From CAZYSK01 sp964649415 (GTDB lineage Bacteria; Chloroflexota; Anaerolineae; B4-G1): DNA of 51,342 bases. The notes below the pieces were generated by a model. That model was not told the origin of the DNA. It worked only from the letters and a program-made list of their open reading frames with translations, and did not search any database. The position numbers and the translations under genes are program-made. Location of the stretch: NCBI GenBank assembly GCA_964649415.1, contig CAZYSK010000037.1, positions 1 to 51,342 on the forward strand. Reading direction: 5' to 3'. Below are positions 25,601 through 33,073 of the stretch, one piece after another. The first letter of the stretch is position 1, and each line of letters starts with the position of its first letter.

Positions 25601-26296
25601 GCCATCCATGTCAATCAGCATGGCTCCCTCGGTGGGGGCATTCAAGAGGGCGCGTATCGTCTCGTTCGCTCGACGGCGTGTTTTCTCCAGTTCGATGCCG
25701 TGCAGGGCAAAGGCGATGTCTCCGGCGACCTCCTCAAACAGCGTGCACTCTTCCTCATCGACGGCGAGATGCGCAGGCGTGGAGACGGACAACAAGCCGT
25801 AGGTTGTGCCGGCGTGCTCCAGACGAGCGGTCATCGCTCCCTGCTCACCGTACTGGGCGGCCAGAGGACAGTCAGTGCAGGTGAGGGCGGGATCGGTGGT
25901 GATCACTGGTCCTGGCTGGGCGAGTGCCTGTCGCGCGCAGGCGGTCGGTTGACCGTGCTTTAGCCGTTCAACCATGGGCCGGAAGCGGCTGCCCAGACCG
26001 GCCTCCGCCGTCGTGACCAGCCCGCCATCCTCATCCAGTAGCGCGATCCAAGCGTTGTGGTAGCGGCGCGCCTCAATGAGGCAGTCGCAGACGGATCGCA
26101 GGAGACGGTCGCGGTCCTTCTCCCGGGCGACGAGCTGGTTGACACTGCGGATAGCACGCAGCACGAGGTTGAGGTGCTCTACCTTTTGCTGCGCCCGCCG
26201 ATACGCGGGTTCCGAAGCCTCCAGTTCGGCAACCCGCTTGCGCAGTTGTGCCAGTTCCGTGGCGAGTGTCTTTGTTGATCCGCTCTTGTCATTCAT
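22667..26296 (-). CDS. Hybrid histidine kinase: GAF/PAS sensor array, HisKA, HATPase, C-terminal receiver
   Basis: About 1209 aa from ATG 26296; two upstream in-frame starts are possible. There is no membrane segment, so it is a cytoplasmic sensor. In order: an N-terminal coiled coil (ELAQLRKRVAELEAS), a GAF domain (about 45-185, with a Cys cluster CTDCPLAA), a PAS domain (about 195-310), two further GAF domains (about 320-660), a PAS domain (about 665-830), HisKA with GGIAHDFNNLLT, HATPase with NLAINARDAMP, SDTGTGI and GQGTGLGLAQVYG, and a receiver with acidic EDN, phospho-Asp in VVTDMVMPEMGG and Lys in IQKPFD. Near residues 772-804 the last PAS is interrupted by SMSAMSADARTDAGSMSASS, encoded by a dispersed repeat. 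Its promoter lies at 26492-26520. Confidence 0.92.
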   Translation of the reverse strand: MNDKSGSTKTLATELAQLRKRVAELEASEPAYRRAQQKVEHLNLVLRAIRSVNQLVAREKDRDRLLRSVCDCLIEARRYHNAWIALLDEDGGLVTTAEAGLGSRFRPMVERLKHGQPTACARQALAQPGPVITTDPALTCTDCPLAAQYGEQGAMTARLEHAGTTYGLLSVSTPAHLAVDEEECTLFEEVAGDIAFALHGIELEKTRRRANETIRALLNAPTEGAMLIDMDGMILAANEAIARSLEHSPDDLLGVCVYDLLPPEVARSRKARVAEVVASRKPVRFEDARAGRTLDNHIYPVFDEHGNVISLAVYARDFTDQVLAEERLRNHVADLEFLSGTAMALVEYTSNGDIYRFIANRLRELSGDSTVAVSLYDKPSDSLEIRAVAGLGKRAEKLFRILGRDLVGMRYPVTDAEAKRALLSGELMDGPQDLHEISFGVLPKGVARMLERFIGLGATYVIGFVSKGELFGSALILTRKGTKPRDRSTIHTFVHQAAVALQRQQAEERLQRYADRLSTLRAIDAAILAAWSPQEIGQAALQHIRQLVPCRGAGIVTFDLKNQEVIVVATENDGQFEVVPGMRLPLEGGTEVIETLRQGQVLVEENSSAIPRPPSAIQALQAAGLSTHVAVPLIARDELIGALRLALESPDALAPEHMDIAKEVADQLAVALHQAHLRAALEAEQKRLDALVKHLPEGVLLLDRERRILLANAAAESILPALTDAAVDDVLTHLANRPAEELLQPPPRGLWHTVETPGPPHRIFEIAARPVKTEAADAADRRRSGSMSAMSADARTDAGSMSASSRASQDTHGWVLLMRDTTEERHAQQRIQHQERLAAVGQLAGGIAHDFNNLLTTIMLHAQLLLRGHDLPKPVTSGLNTIVGEARQASRLVGQVLDFSRRAPIETHPLDLNPFIDESMRMLQRTIPESISLHLEAGEEAHTVCADPTRIQQVVMNLAINARDAMPKGGELHIKLSKVHVAPGEKPPLADMVPGEWVCLAVSDTGTGIAPEVLPHIFEPFFTTKQRGQGTGLGLAQVYGIVMQHGGHIGVETEAGHGTTFRVYLPAHRERIEETRVEPPPLAAPRGHGEVILLVEDNETIREAGRRFLETFGYRVLTAADGREALDLYRSADPVDLVVTDMVMPEMGGRELVQEMRLTSPDLKAVVITGYALEEDLGELKEEGILAIIQKPFDIEVLADAIRQALDTT
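23887..23981. repeat. Family A repeat array translated inside the hybrid kinase
   Basis: About 95 bases contain GCGGACATTG three times, GCGTCCG three times and the palindromic GACCGTCTGCGGTC module, the same modules as the intergenic copies at 6185 and 46931. The array is a multiple of three in effect: it adds a Ser/Ala/Asp-rich loop between two strands of a PAS domain while the flanking kinase sequence stays intact. Confidence 0.85.
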
Positions 26297-26491
26297 CCTG
26301 TGCACGCCATCAGGGTAGGTGCCCATTTCGCCTGTCGCATGGACGGTGCAACACACAGGCCCGCCATACCTTGTCGGGCGACGGGCGTGGAAACGGATGA
26401 TGTCGCAGTTCGACTCCGTGCCAATACGCTGCTGCGACTTCGCGCGAGGCGGCAGCTATGAGATGATTGCGTTGTTAGAGGTCTACAGGAT

Positions 26492-26520
26492 AGTATAATG
26501 CGAACTTGTCCCAGGCGCAA
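26492..26520 (-). promoter_or_regulatory. Predicted promoter of the hybrid kinase
   Basis: On the minus strand TTGCGC (26520-26515), 17 bases, TATACT (26497-26492), giving a leader of about 190 bases before the kinase start. The leader shows no recognised riboswitch. Confidence 0.55.
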
Positions 26521-26564
26521 GTTGCACTTGTCTCGGGGATTCTCCTGACGGTGGGCGTAGAAGC

Positions 26565-26602
26565 GAGAATCACCGGACCCCCTGGCGGGCCCGGTGATTC
26601 TC
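26565..26602 (-). terminator. 12-bp hairpin after the FAD oxidoreductase gene
   Basis: GAGAATCACCGG (26565-26576) pairs perfectly with CCGGTGATTCTC (26591-26602), about 60 bases beyond the stop of the oxidoreductase. There is no T-run, so it could be an RNA-stabilising stem rather than an intrinsic terminator. Confidence 0.45.
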
Positions 26603-26659
26603 CGGTCTCAGGGAGGGGATGCGCCGTGGCGTGTCCCCTGCGTAGGGTGCTGTACGGCT

Positions 26660-27868
26660 TTACGTATTCAGGCTGTGGTGCATGAAGCGCGGATGGCAGA
26701 ACGTGCCCTTGAGGAGCCTGTCGGCGAACGGGGATACATCGGTCTTCTGTTTCATCATTTGGACGTAGAAGCCCTCGTTTCTGCACTCCCCGATGAAGAT
26801 TGAGCCCTTGAGAATGCCGTCTTCAAGTACGACTTTGTGATAAGAGCCCCTGCTGTTGTGCCGCCGCACGTCCATATCGTCCCGCTTGCCCATGCCGGCG
26901 ACGAAGATGGATACTCCAAAGGCGCGCAAGATGTTTCTGGAGACGCTGCTCCCGTAGGCGACGGGGATTGACGCCATGTTCAACGCCGCAGCCTTGCCCT
27001 GCTCGATCGCTATGGGCCAGATGGCGTTGCATCGCCACTGGCCGCAGCATATATCCATCGCCTCGGCCACATCGCCCGCGGCGTAGATGCCTGTGACGTT
27101 CGTCTCCTGGTGTTCGTCTACGACGATGCCTGTCCGGGTCTTGATCCCGCTATTTCCCAGGAAGCCGACGCTGGGTTGAACGCCTTTTCCGAAGACGACC
27201 ATGTCGCACGCCCGCGTCTCCCCGGAACTCAAGCGCACCTCGCCTCCCTCTCTGATCTCGGCGATGTGTTCTCCCTTTAGGACCTCGACGCCCTGCTCGA
27301 CCATTCTGCGCTCCACCAGCTCGGCGGCGGGCATATCCAGGCCGGTAGAGAAGACTTGGGAGGAACCGATCACGTACGTGATCTGCATGCCCAGTCCATG
27401 CAGCGCATCCCCGACTTCAAGGCCCACCGGCCCCCCGCCGGCGATGACTGCCCGCCCTGTCCGTGCATTTACCCACTTGTGCATGTCGTGGATGTCGGGC
27501 AGGTCTCGCACGGTGAAGACGAAAGGCAGGTCCCCTCCTGGAATGGATGGTTTCTTGGGGGCGGCTCCGCTGGCGATGAGGAGTCTGTCGTAGGCAAAGA
27601 CCTCGCCCGCAGACGTGCTCACATGGCGCTTGTCGGGCTCCACCTTCGTGACTTCCTGGCCCAATAGGATCTCGACCCCCTCGGGCTCGGCTAGGAAGAG
27701 GTCGTGCTCGGGCATAGTGCCGGCGAGCAGGTAGGGCAGGGTCATCCTGGCGTACGGCTTTCTGTCCTGTTTCGATAGGATGGTAACCTTGCCCTGCCCG
27801 TCAACCCTACGGATGGTCGCTGCGGCGCTGACGCTGGCTGGACCGCCTCCGATGATCAGGTAATCCAT
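26660..27868 (-). CDS. FAD-dependent NAD(P)H oxidoreductase (NADH oxidase / rubredoxin-reductase type)
   Basis: 402 aa from ATG 27868 (AAGGAG about 10 bases upstream). The FAD-binding Rossmann motif is at the N-terminus (YLIIGGGPASVSAAATIRR). The NAD motif lies near residue 145 (AVIAGGGPVGLEVGDAL), and the FAD ribityl-contact motif reads VTGIYAAGDVAEA. The C-terminal domain (GSIFIGE...FADRLLKGTF) resembles those of NirB-like and AOR-associated oxidoreductases. No redox-active CxxC disulfide is seen in the position used by thioredoxin reductases. It lies directly downstream of the AOR gene on the same strand, about 170 bases away, and probably links NAD(P)H with the AOR/ferredoxin electron pool. 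Confidence 0.85.
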   Translation of the reverse strand: MDYLIIGGGPASVSAAATIRRVDGQGKVTILSKQDRKPYARMTLPYLLAGTMPEHDLFLAEPEGVEILLGQEVTKVEPDKRHVSTSAGEVFAYDRLLIASGAAPKKPSIPGGDLPFVFTVRDLPDIHDMHKWVNARTGRAVIAGGGPVGLEVGDALHGLGMQITYVIGSSQVFSTGLDMPAAELVERRMVEQGVEVLKGEHIAEIREGGEVRLSSGETRACDMVVFGKGVQPSVGFLGNSGIKTRTGIVVDEHQETNVTGIYAAGDVAEAMDICCGQWRCNAIWPIAIEQGKAAALNMASIPVAYGSSVSRNILRAFGVSIFVAGMGKRDDMDVRRHNSRGSYHKVVLEDGILKGSIFIGECRNEGFYVQMMKQKTDVSPFADRLLKGTFCHPRFMHHSLNT

Positions 27869-28039
27869 TGCAGATCTCTCCTTGCTGGTCTTTGCGGATG
27901 CCCTTTGTCCTCGGATGCACTTCATCCTCGGACGCAGTTGGTCCGCCTCATCTCTTCCGTGATCTCGCGGAGGGAGTTGCACCGGCGGGCGATGCCTGCC
28001 CGCCGATGCTTCCCTGGGAGAGTCTGGGTTTCTGCCGCT

Positions 28040-29842
28040 CTATAGGCTCAGTTGCCCGCGTTTCTCCTCGGTGGGCACGCCCGATTCGTCCCAGCCTCGG
28101 AGTTGGTAGTAGTCCGGCAGCATCTGATCCAGATGGCTCACGCATCCCTTCGACGGGCCCGTCTTGATGGGGTCCTTCAGCATACGCTCGGGCAGTGTGT
28201 CATCCGCAGCCCCGAGGCCTGCTTTGAGGTTGAAGAGACGCTCGAGGTTCCAGATCCGTTCGCCTGCTTTCATGAACTCCTCGGTGGAGTACTCGACGCC
28301 GGTGGCCGTGCTGACCAGCGTCGCCAGCTCGTCCGCACCGATGCCGAAAGTAGTGAACAGGCACGCGCCCGAAGCGTCCAGCGCCGCCGTCAGGTTCTGG
28401 AAGGTGATGACCCACTGCGCCTTCCCTTCGGTCGCGTCCTTGTCTATCTTCACTGGGTTGCCCAGGACCTCCACTGCGATCGTATAGCCCCGCACGTGAC
28501 AGGCACCACGGTTGGACGTGGCATATTCGAGGCCAATGCCCTGGATCGCACGCGGGTCGTAGGCCGGCATCTCTTGCATCTTGACGGTCATCGAGTACTC
28601 GGGGTGGCCGTAGCTTTCGGCCAGCCGGTAGCTGCCCAGTGCCAGCTTGTCGCCGAAGCCCTCGCGCGTCCCGGTCTTGCGCACCATCTCAACCAGTGCT
28701 TCGGCATGGCCAAAGGTGAGCGGTATGCCGTCTGTGTCTTCGAGCGTGAGAATGCCGTCCTCGTACATGTGCATGGCGCAGGCGATAGTTGAACCCAGCG
28801 TGATGGTGTCCATGCCGAACTCGTTGCACAGGAAGTTGGCCTTGGTGACCGCGTCGAGACAGTCTATGCCGCAGTCTGGGCCGAACGCCCACGCGGTCTC
28901 GTACTCGGGGCCCTCCCCGCGGCCAGCGAATTTCGGATTGGTCACTTCGCTGGCACGGCCGCAACTGATGATGCACGAGTGACAGCCCCGGGGGCGCACC
29001 AGTACGTTCTCGGTCAGGGCCTCCCCACCGACCTTGCCGGCTGTCGGGAAGTAGCCGTCTTGGAAGTTGCGGGTGGGCAGGCCACCCGTATCGTTCAGGA
29101 TGTTGACCAATACGTCGGTGCCATACACGCGCAGCCCGGTGCCGCCCACTGGGTGAGCCTGGATCATCTGACGTGCCGTCATCACCGCTTCGCGGAAGGC
29201 CGAGGGATCGGCTACCTGCACCCCGCCGGTGCCGCGCACCGCCACGGCCTTGAGATTCTTGGACCCCATCACCGCGCCGACACCGGTGCGACCGGCCGCG
29301 CGGTTGCATTCGTTCATCACATTGGCGAAAAGGACCAGCTTCTCTCCTGCCGGACCGATGCAGGCCACGCTGGCTTCCTCGTCCGTAGCCGCGCGAACCG
29401 CCTCGGTGGTTTCGGGCGTTTGCTTGCCCCACAGTTCCTCGGCGTCCCGTATCTCTACACTGTCGTCCTTGATCCAGATGTAGACTGGTCTCTCGGCCTT
29501 GCCTTCGACGATGAGTGCGTCGTAGCCAGCGTACTTGAGGATTGGACCAAATGATCCACCGGAACTCGACGCGGCGATGGTTCCCGTCAGCGGCCCTTTC
29601 GTGACGATGTCGAAGTGGCTGGCAGATGGTGCGAAGGTGCCCGAGAGCGGGCCGGGGGCAAAAACGAGCTTGTTGTCCGGACTAAAGGGATCTGTCGTGG
29701 GAGGTACCTCGTCGAACATGATCTTGGTGCCCAGGCCGCGTCCGCCGATGAAGCGCTTGGCGAGCGCGGGGTCCAAGGGCTCTTTGGTGACTGTACTGTC
29801 GCTCAGGTTGACACGCAGAATTGTGCCCGTCCAGCCGGTCAT
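28040..29842 (-). CDS. aor: Tungsten-type aldehyde:ferredoxin oxidoreductase, AOR-1
   Basis: 600 aa, the normal AOR length. It oxidises aldehydes to acids, or runs in reverse with low-potential electrons, using a bis-pterin tungsten cofactor and one 4Fe-4S cluster. Cluster ligands are Cys287, Cys290 and Cys294 in RGCHSCIISC, and Cys494 in SGACLFTTF, which nearly coincide with Pyrococcus AOR positions. Pterin-binding motifs include GGRGLGTK (about 33-40), NRAAGRTGVGAVMGSKNLKA and GPDCGIDCLD. GGAGG precedes ATG 29842. Only one base separates it from the stop of the four-cluster ferredoxin upstream, so they are coupled and share the riboswitch-like leader at 30577-30728. Confidence 0.96.
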   Translation of the reverse strand: MTGWTGTILRVNLSDSTVTKEPLDPALAKRFIGGRGLGTKIMFDEVPPTTDPFSPDNKLVFAPGPLSGTFAPSASHFDIVTKGPLTGTIAASSSGGSFGPILKYAGYDALIVEGKAERPVYIWIKDDSVEIRDAEELWGKQTPETTEAVRAATDEEASVACIGPAGEKLVLFANVMNECNRAAGRTGVGAVMGSKNLKAVAVRGTGGVQVADPSAFREAVMTARQMIQAHPVGGTGLRVYGTDVLVNILNDTGGLPTRNFQDGYFPTAGKVGGEALTENVLVRPRGCHSCIISCGRASEVTNPKFAGRGEGPEYETAWAFGPDCGIDCLDAVTKANFLCNEFGMDTITLGSTIACAMHMYEDGILTLEDTDGIPLTFGHAEALVEMVRKTGTREGFGDKLALGSYRLAESYGHPEYSMTVKMQEMPAYDPRAIQGIGLEYATSNRGACHVRGYTIAVEVLGNPVKIDKDATEGKAQWVITFQNLTAALDASGACLFTTFGIGADELATLVSTATGVEYSTEEFMKAGERIWNLERLFNLKAGLGAADDTLPERMLKDPIKTGPSKGCVSHLDQMLPDYYQLRGWDESGVPTEEKRGQLSL

Positions 29843-29843
29843 C

Positions 29844-30320
29844 TTAGCCTACCTCCTCAAAGGCTTTCTTGAGGTGAGTTGCGAAAGCCTTCTTGCGTCC
29901 TCTGACGGCATCGGTCTCCTCGACGTACTCCAGGGCGTGGGTTGGGCAGAAGGCCACACACTCCGGCTCTCCCCCGCACAGGTCGCACTTGATGATCCGG
30001 CCAGGCGTTTGGTAGAAGACGGCGCCGAAGGGGCAGGCCAACGTGCACATGCGGCAGCCGATGCACTTCTCCTGATCCCAGGCCACGCAGTTGAGCGCGG
30101 GATCGATGTGCATCGCGCCAGTGGGGCACACAGCCACACAGGGGGCATCCTCACACTGCTGGCACGCCATCGGCACTGAGAAGCCTTCTATTTCCCAGTT
30201 GTGCACCGTGATCCGGGACGTGGAGGGCCTAAATTCTCCGTCGTGGAAGAATGAGCACGCCAACTCGCAGTTTCGGCATCCGGTACACTTCTCCGGGTGG
30301 ATCACAAGGATTTTTGCCAT
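29844..30320 (-). CDS. Four-cluster 4Fe-4S ferredoxin-like electron carrier for AOR (HycB-like)
   Basis: 158 aa from ATG 30320 (AAGGAG 7 bases upstream). An in-frame extension to 30464 is possible but lacks a site. Sixteen Cys sit in four motifs: CTGCRNCELAC (about 12-22), CQQCEDAPCVAVCP (about 53-66), CIGCRMCTLACP (about 85-96) and CDLCGGEPECVAFCP (about 113-127). This is the HycB/DmsB-like layout for electron transfer. It is the first gene of the AOR-1 transcript and very likely passes electrons between AOR and ferredoxin or the FAD oxidoreductase that follows. Confidence 0.93.
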   Translation of the reverse strand: MAKILVIHPEKCTGCRNCELACSFFHDGEFRPSTSRITVHNWEIEGFSVPMACQQCEDAPCVAVCPTGAMHIDPALNCVAWDQEKCIGCRMCTLACPFGAVFYQTPGRIIKCDLCGGEPECVAFCPTHALEYVEETDAVRGRKKAFATHLKKAFEEVG

Positions 30321-30386
30321 GGTTGTTCTCCTTAGCGATATGCTGAGCAGTATCCTTTCAAAAGGGCTGGTGCAAGACCCCGAACC

Positions 30387-30411
30387 GCGCGGACGTGGAT
30401 CGTGCATCCGG
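30387..30411. repeat. Degenerate family A repeat in the AOR-1 leader
   Basis: GCGCGGACGTGGATCGTGCATCCGG resembles the GCGGACATTGATCGTGCGTCCG unit found elsewhere in the window. It lies about 70-90 bases upstream of the ferredoxin start codon, between the riboswitch terminator and the gene. Confidence 0.45.
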
Positions 30412-30460
30412 TTGTGAACGTGTCCAACAACAGCGATGTTTTGCCTGCGAAAACGATCTT

Positions 30461-30523
30461 TCATTCGACATCGCTCGAAAGACCTTCACGGTCTGTCTCA
30501 AGGCATCCTCCAGGGTTGCACAT
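30461..30523 (-). other. Possible 20-codon leader ORF behind a full anti-SD match
   Basis: On the minus strand AAGGAGGTGAT, the complete complement of a 16S 3' end, runs into ATG 30523. The frame encodes MCNPGGCLETDREGLSSDVE and stops at 30461. The spacing of that ATG is unusually short; a GTG 5 bases later opens only a 7-codon frame. It sits after the riboswitch terminator and before the ferredoxin gene. It could be a leader peptide, or the site may only bind ribosomes to protect the RNA. Confidence 0.3.
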
Positions 30524-30577
30524 CACCTCCTTCCTCATTTGCGAAACAGAGTGCAGTAACCCTGTCTGATTCCAATG

Positions 30578-30634
30578 AAAAAGGAGGCCGCTCCACCCAG
30601 ACGCTGCTACCTGGGCAGTGGAAGGACCTCCTTT
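30578..30634 (-). terminator. Riboswitch-controlled terminator of the AOR-1 unit
   Basis: On the minus strand AAAGGAGG starts a long hairpin with inner stem CCAC..GCCCAG / CTGGG.GG. It closes with CCTCCTTTTT (30587-30578). Its 5' arm GGAGG (30631-30627) is the same strand that closes the aptamer-like fold upstream, so the two structures exclude each other. Confidence 0.75.
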
Positions 30635-30728
30635 GCAATCACGGCGGGTGTGGGGATTGCTCCCCGCACCTTGTCGCTCACCCTTCCCAGAGGGAGTTAC
30701 GGGTACGCTTACCCAGGGTGAGTCGGAG
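30627..30728 (-). promoter_or_regulatory. Moco/Tuco-type riboswitch candidate upstream of ferredoxin and AOR-1
   Basis: Read on the minus strand the fold starts CTCCGACTCACCC and closes GCAAAGGAGG; CTCC and GGAG form P1. Conserved inner blocks are GGGTGAGCGACAAGG, GAGCAATC, and CACCCGCCGTG. The same blocks occur in the same order at 36342-36428 in front of the second AOR, while the connecting stems differ in sequence. Position before two tungsten-enzyme units and the GCCGTG / AAAGGAGG elements fit the Moco/Tuco riboswitch family; I could not run a covariance search. The P1 3' arm is also the terminator 5' arm, so ligand binding should permit read-through (ON switch). Confidence 0.65.
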
Positions 30729-30785
30729 AAGATGATTCAATTGTCTACTTGGTGCGCCTGCAAAGCCCTCAGCCTAGCTCGGCGC

Positions 30786-31064
30786 TCATGCTCTGAGAAG
30801 AGAGGCTGCTCCGCCCGGAAACGCATGCTGTCGGGAACTCCCGGCATTTCTTGTACGGAGGGGCACAAAGCCGTTTTGCCAGCGGACCTGCATAGCCACG
30901 GCGGCTATCTGGGGAAGCATGTGGGCTTCATACACGGAATAGGTCCGGTAGTCGGGGCCCTCCAGAATCAGGGTCACCTCTTCGGGGCGAGGGCCGGGTT
31001 CCACCACAAAGCCCCATTGCTTGAACAGCTTGACGGCGTCTTCGAATGAAAGTGGTTTGAACAT
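30786..31064 (-). CDS. Small conserved-looking protein of unknown function
   Basis: 92 aa from ATG 31064 (GGAGGACAG about 9-14 bases upstream); an upstream start at 31157 has no site. It starts MFKPLSFEDAVKLFKQWGF and continues with a compact alpha/beta sequence (EEVTLILEGPDYRTYSVYEAHMLPQI). The tail is Arg/Gly/Ala-rich. There are no Cys, no membrane segment and no signal peptide. I do not recognise the family. It ends about 58 bases before the AOR-1 riboswitch on the same strand, so read-through from it into the AOR unit is possible. Confidence 0.55.
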   Translation of the reverse strand: MFKPLSFEDAVKLFKQWGFVVEPGPRPEEVTLILEGPDYRTYSVYEAHMLPQIAAVAMQVRWQNGFVPLRTRNAGSSRQHAFPGGAASLLRA

Positions 31065-31212
31065 GTCGATTCTCTGTCCTCCATCACGAAGTGACGTCAG
31101 TCTAGCGGAGCGGATAGACCGCATCCGTTGGGACACTTCGCTTTGGTTCACTAGCAATCATAGCAGAAGAACCCCGGCGCGGCATCCCTCAGCGTGAGTA
31201 TTCTGGCCAACG

Positions 31213-31239
31213 AAAAAGCCCTATCGCGTGGATAGGGCT
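31213..31239 (-). terminator. Intrinsic terminator of the sensor/regulator operon
   Basis: On the minus strand AGCCCTATC, a short loop and GATAGGGCT are followed by TTTTT (31217-31213), about 75 bases after the sensor kinase stop. It ends the regulator-kinase transcript before the small gene at 31064. Confidence 0.85.
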
Positions 31240-31312
31240 GGGTAGTATGACCGGGGTATGGGGCTACGTCATCTGTGGTATTGGGTGCTCGAACGGCCAG
31301 GGAAGGCGTGCC

Positions 31313-33073
31313 TCATCCTTCCCGCTCCCTCGGACTGGGCAGGTGGAGTGTGATCGTGGTGCCCTCTCCGGGGGCAGAGGTGATACTGAGTTCACCGTCG
31401 AAGAGGCTGGCCCGCTCGTACATGCCTGCAAGGCCGAGATGTCCGTGGCGGGCCAGTGCCTGGATGTCGGGAGGCTGGAAGCCAGGACCGTTGTCCTCGA
31501 CCGTCACCAGGATGCCCCATTCCTCGAAGTAGAGCGTCACATTGACCTGCGTCGCAGCCGGTGCGTGTTTGCGCACGTTGGTCAGCGCCTCCTGGACCAC
31601 GCGGAAGACAGTTAGCTCCAACTCTGGAGACAGCCGTCGCTCGTCGCCCACAATTTCACAGTGGACGCGGGCAGCAGGCATCTGTGCGGCTGATTCCTCC
31701 GACACGGCGTGCAGCGCAGCCGAGAGTCCCAGGTCCTCCAGGATGAACGGGCGCAGGTCGTTGCTCATGCGGCGCACGTCGGCCAGGGCTCCCTCGGCAA
31801 GGGATTGCACTTCATTCAGGCGCTGCCTGGCTGCTGCCGGGTCGCGCTGCATAGCGCCGCGACACAGTTGGATGCGCTGTACGAGCCCTACCAGGTCTTG
31901 TACGGTCTCGTCATGCAGTTCCCGGGAGATGCGCTTGCGCTCCTCCTCCTGGCTCTCGAGCACCTGAATGGCATATCGACGCAACGTGGCCTGCTGTTCC
32001 GCCAGGCGGATCACCATGCGATTGAAGACACCGATCAGCATACGCACCTCAGGTGGCCCCAATGCGCGCAGGGGATGGAAGATGGCTCCGGTTGAGACCT
32101 GGATCGCTTCCTGGATCAGGTCGGTCAGCGGTCGAATCGCCCGGCTCACGCTGAGAACCAGCAACACCATGGAGAGGGTCACCCCCAGTGTCAGGAGTCC
32201 CCCCACGGCCCACTGGTAGGGAACCGTGGGTGCCAGGATGGCACGCCACGGCTCCTCCATGATCAGGCCCCATCCGACGTCAGGCAGTGGCGCATACGAG
32301 ACGACAAGCCGCTCACCAGACGACGGGGAGTCGTAGAGCAAGCTAGCAGGCTGGGCTTCTGCTGCCAGTTGCCATAGGGTAGCGTCTTCCTTGATGGTGT
32401 CGCCGATCCGGGCCGCATCGGGATGGGAGATCACGTTCCCGGCGGTGTCAACCAGGTAGGTCCGGCCTCCCTGAGGTGTGCGAAGCGGCTCTAGGTTGTT
32501 GCTCCAGGGATGATGCGCCAGAAACAGCACACCGATGAGCATGCCGGCGAATCTATCGTCATTCGATATGGGCGTGGATATGACGACCGCGTCCTGCCCG
32601 GATGGTTTTTCTGCAAGCACTGCCGAGAAGACCGGATGGCCGGTGGCCTGCGTTGTCTGGAAGTAGCTCCGGAAGGAGTAATCGAGCCCTTTGCGTTGTT
32701 CGTGGCCAGGTGTGGTGGCGATGGCCACGCCTCTCTCATCCAGCAGGGCCACCCCTCCCTCAAGCGAATCTAGGAACGGAGCCCATTCCCTCAGTATCTG
32801 CTCCTGGCGGTCTGGCGCTCCGACGTGCTGTGTCAAGGCGCTGGCCACAGTCTGCAGCGGGCGCACATAGGCGTGCAGGTCATTTGCCACCCCTACGGCT
32901 GCCACCTGAGCCAGTGCGGCGTTGCGCTGCAGAACGAGGTTGAGAGAGATCTGCTGGAAGGCGTAGACGCTAACTAGAGTCACCACTGCGCCAAAAAACG
33001 CGACAGGAAGCAGGCCGATGAGCGTCAATCGGTGCTGGAGGCGCAGCCCTCCCCCGGGCCGTGCGTTACTCAA
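31313..33073 (-). CDS. NarL-type sensor histidine kinase with Cache domain
   Basis: 586 aa from TTG 33073 (GGAGG 6 bases upstream), overlapping the response-regulator stop by 8 bases. The first membrane helix is at about 15-40 (LIGLLPVAFFGAVVTLVSVY). An extracytoplasmic dCache-type domain follows (about 45-255; GVALLDERGVAIATTPGHE, YSFRSYFQ, GRTYLVDTAGNVISH), then a second helix at about 270-290. A HAMP-like linker leads to the HisKA_3 dimerisation helix with the phospho-His in ISRELHDETVQDL, and the ATPase domain shows NDLRPFILEDLGL, NVRKHAPA and VEDNGPGF. It would phosphorylate the partner regulator in response to a small extracellular ligand; the ligand is unknown. Its location between two AOR units suggests a role in controlling anaerobic aldehyde or acid metabolism. 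Confidence 0.92.
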   Translation of the reverse strand: MSNARPGGGLRLQHRLTLIGLLPVAFFGAVVTLVSVYAFQQISLNLVLQRNAALAQVAAVGVANDLHAYVRPLQTVASALTQHVGAPDRQEQILREWAPFLDSLEGGVALLDERGVAIATTPGHEQRKGLDYSFRSYFQTTQATGHPVFSAVLAEKPSGQDAVVISTPISNDDRFAGMLIGVLFLAHHPWSNNLEPLRTPQGGRTYLVDTAGNVISHPDAARIGDTIKEDATLWQLAAEAQPASLLYDSPSSGERLVVSYAPLPDVGWGLIMEEPWRAILAPTVPYQWAVGGLLTLGVTLSMVLLVLSVSRAIRPLTDLIQEAIQVSTGAIFHPLRALGPPEVRMLIGVFNRMVIRLAEQQATLRRYAIQVLESQEEERKRISRELHDETVQDLVGLVQRIQLCRGAMQRDPAAARQRLNEVQSLAEGALADVRRMSNDLRPFILEDLGLSAALHAVSEESAAQMPAARVHCEIVGDERRLSPELELTVFRVVQEALTNVRKHAPAATQVNVTLYFEEWGILVTVEDNGPGFQPPDIQALARHGHLGLAGMYERASLFDGELSITSAPGEGTTITLHLPSPREREG

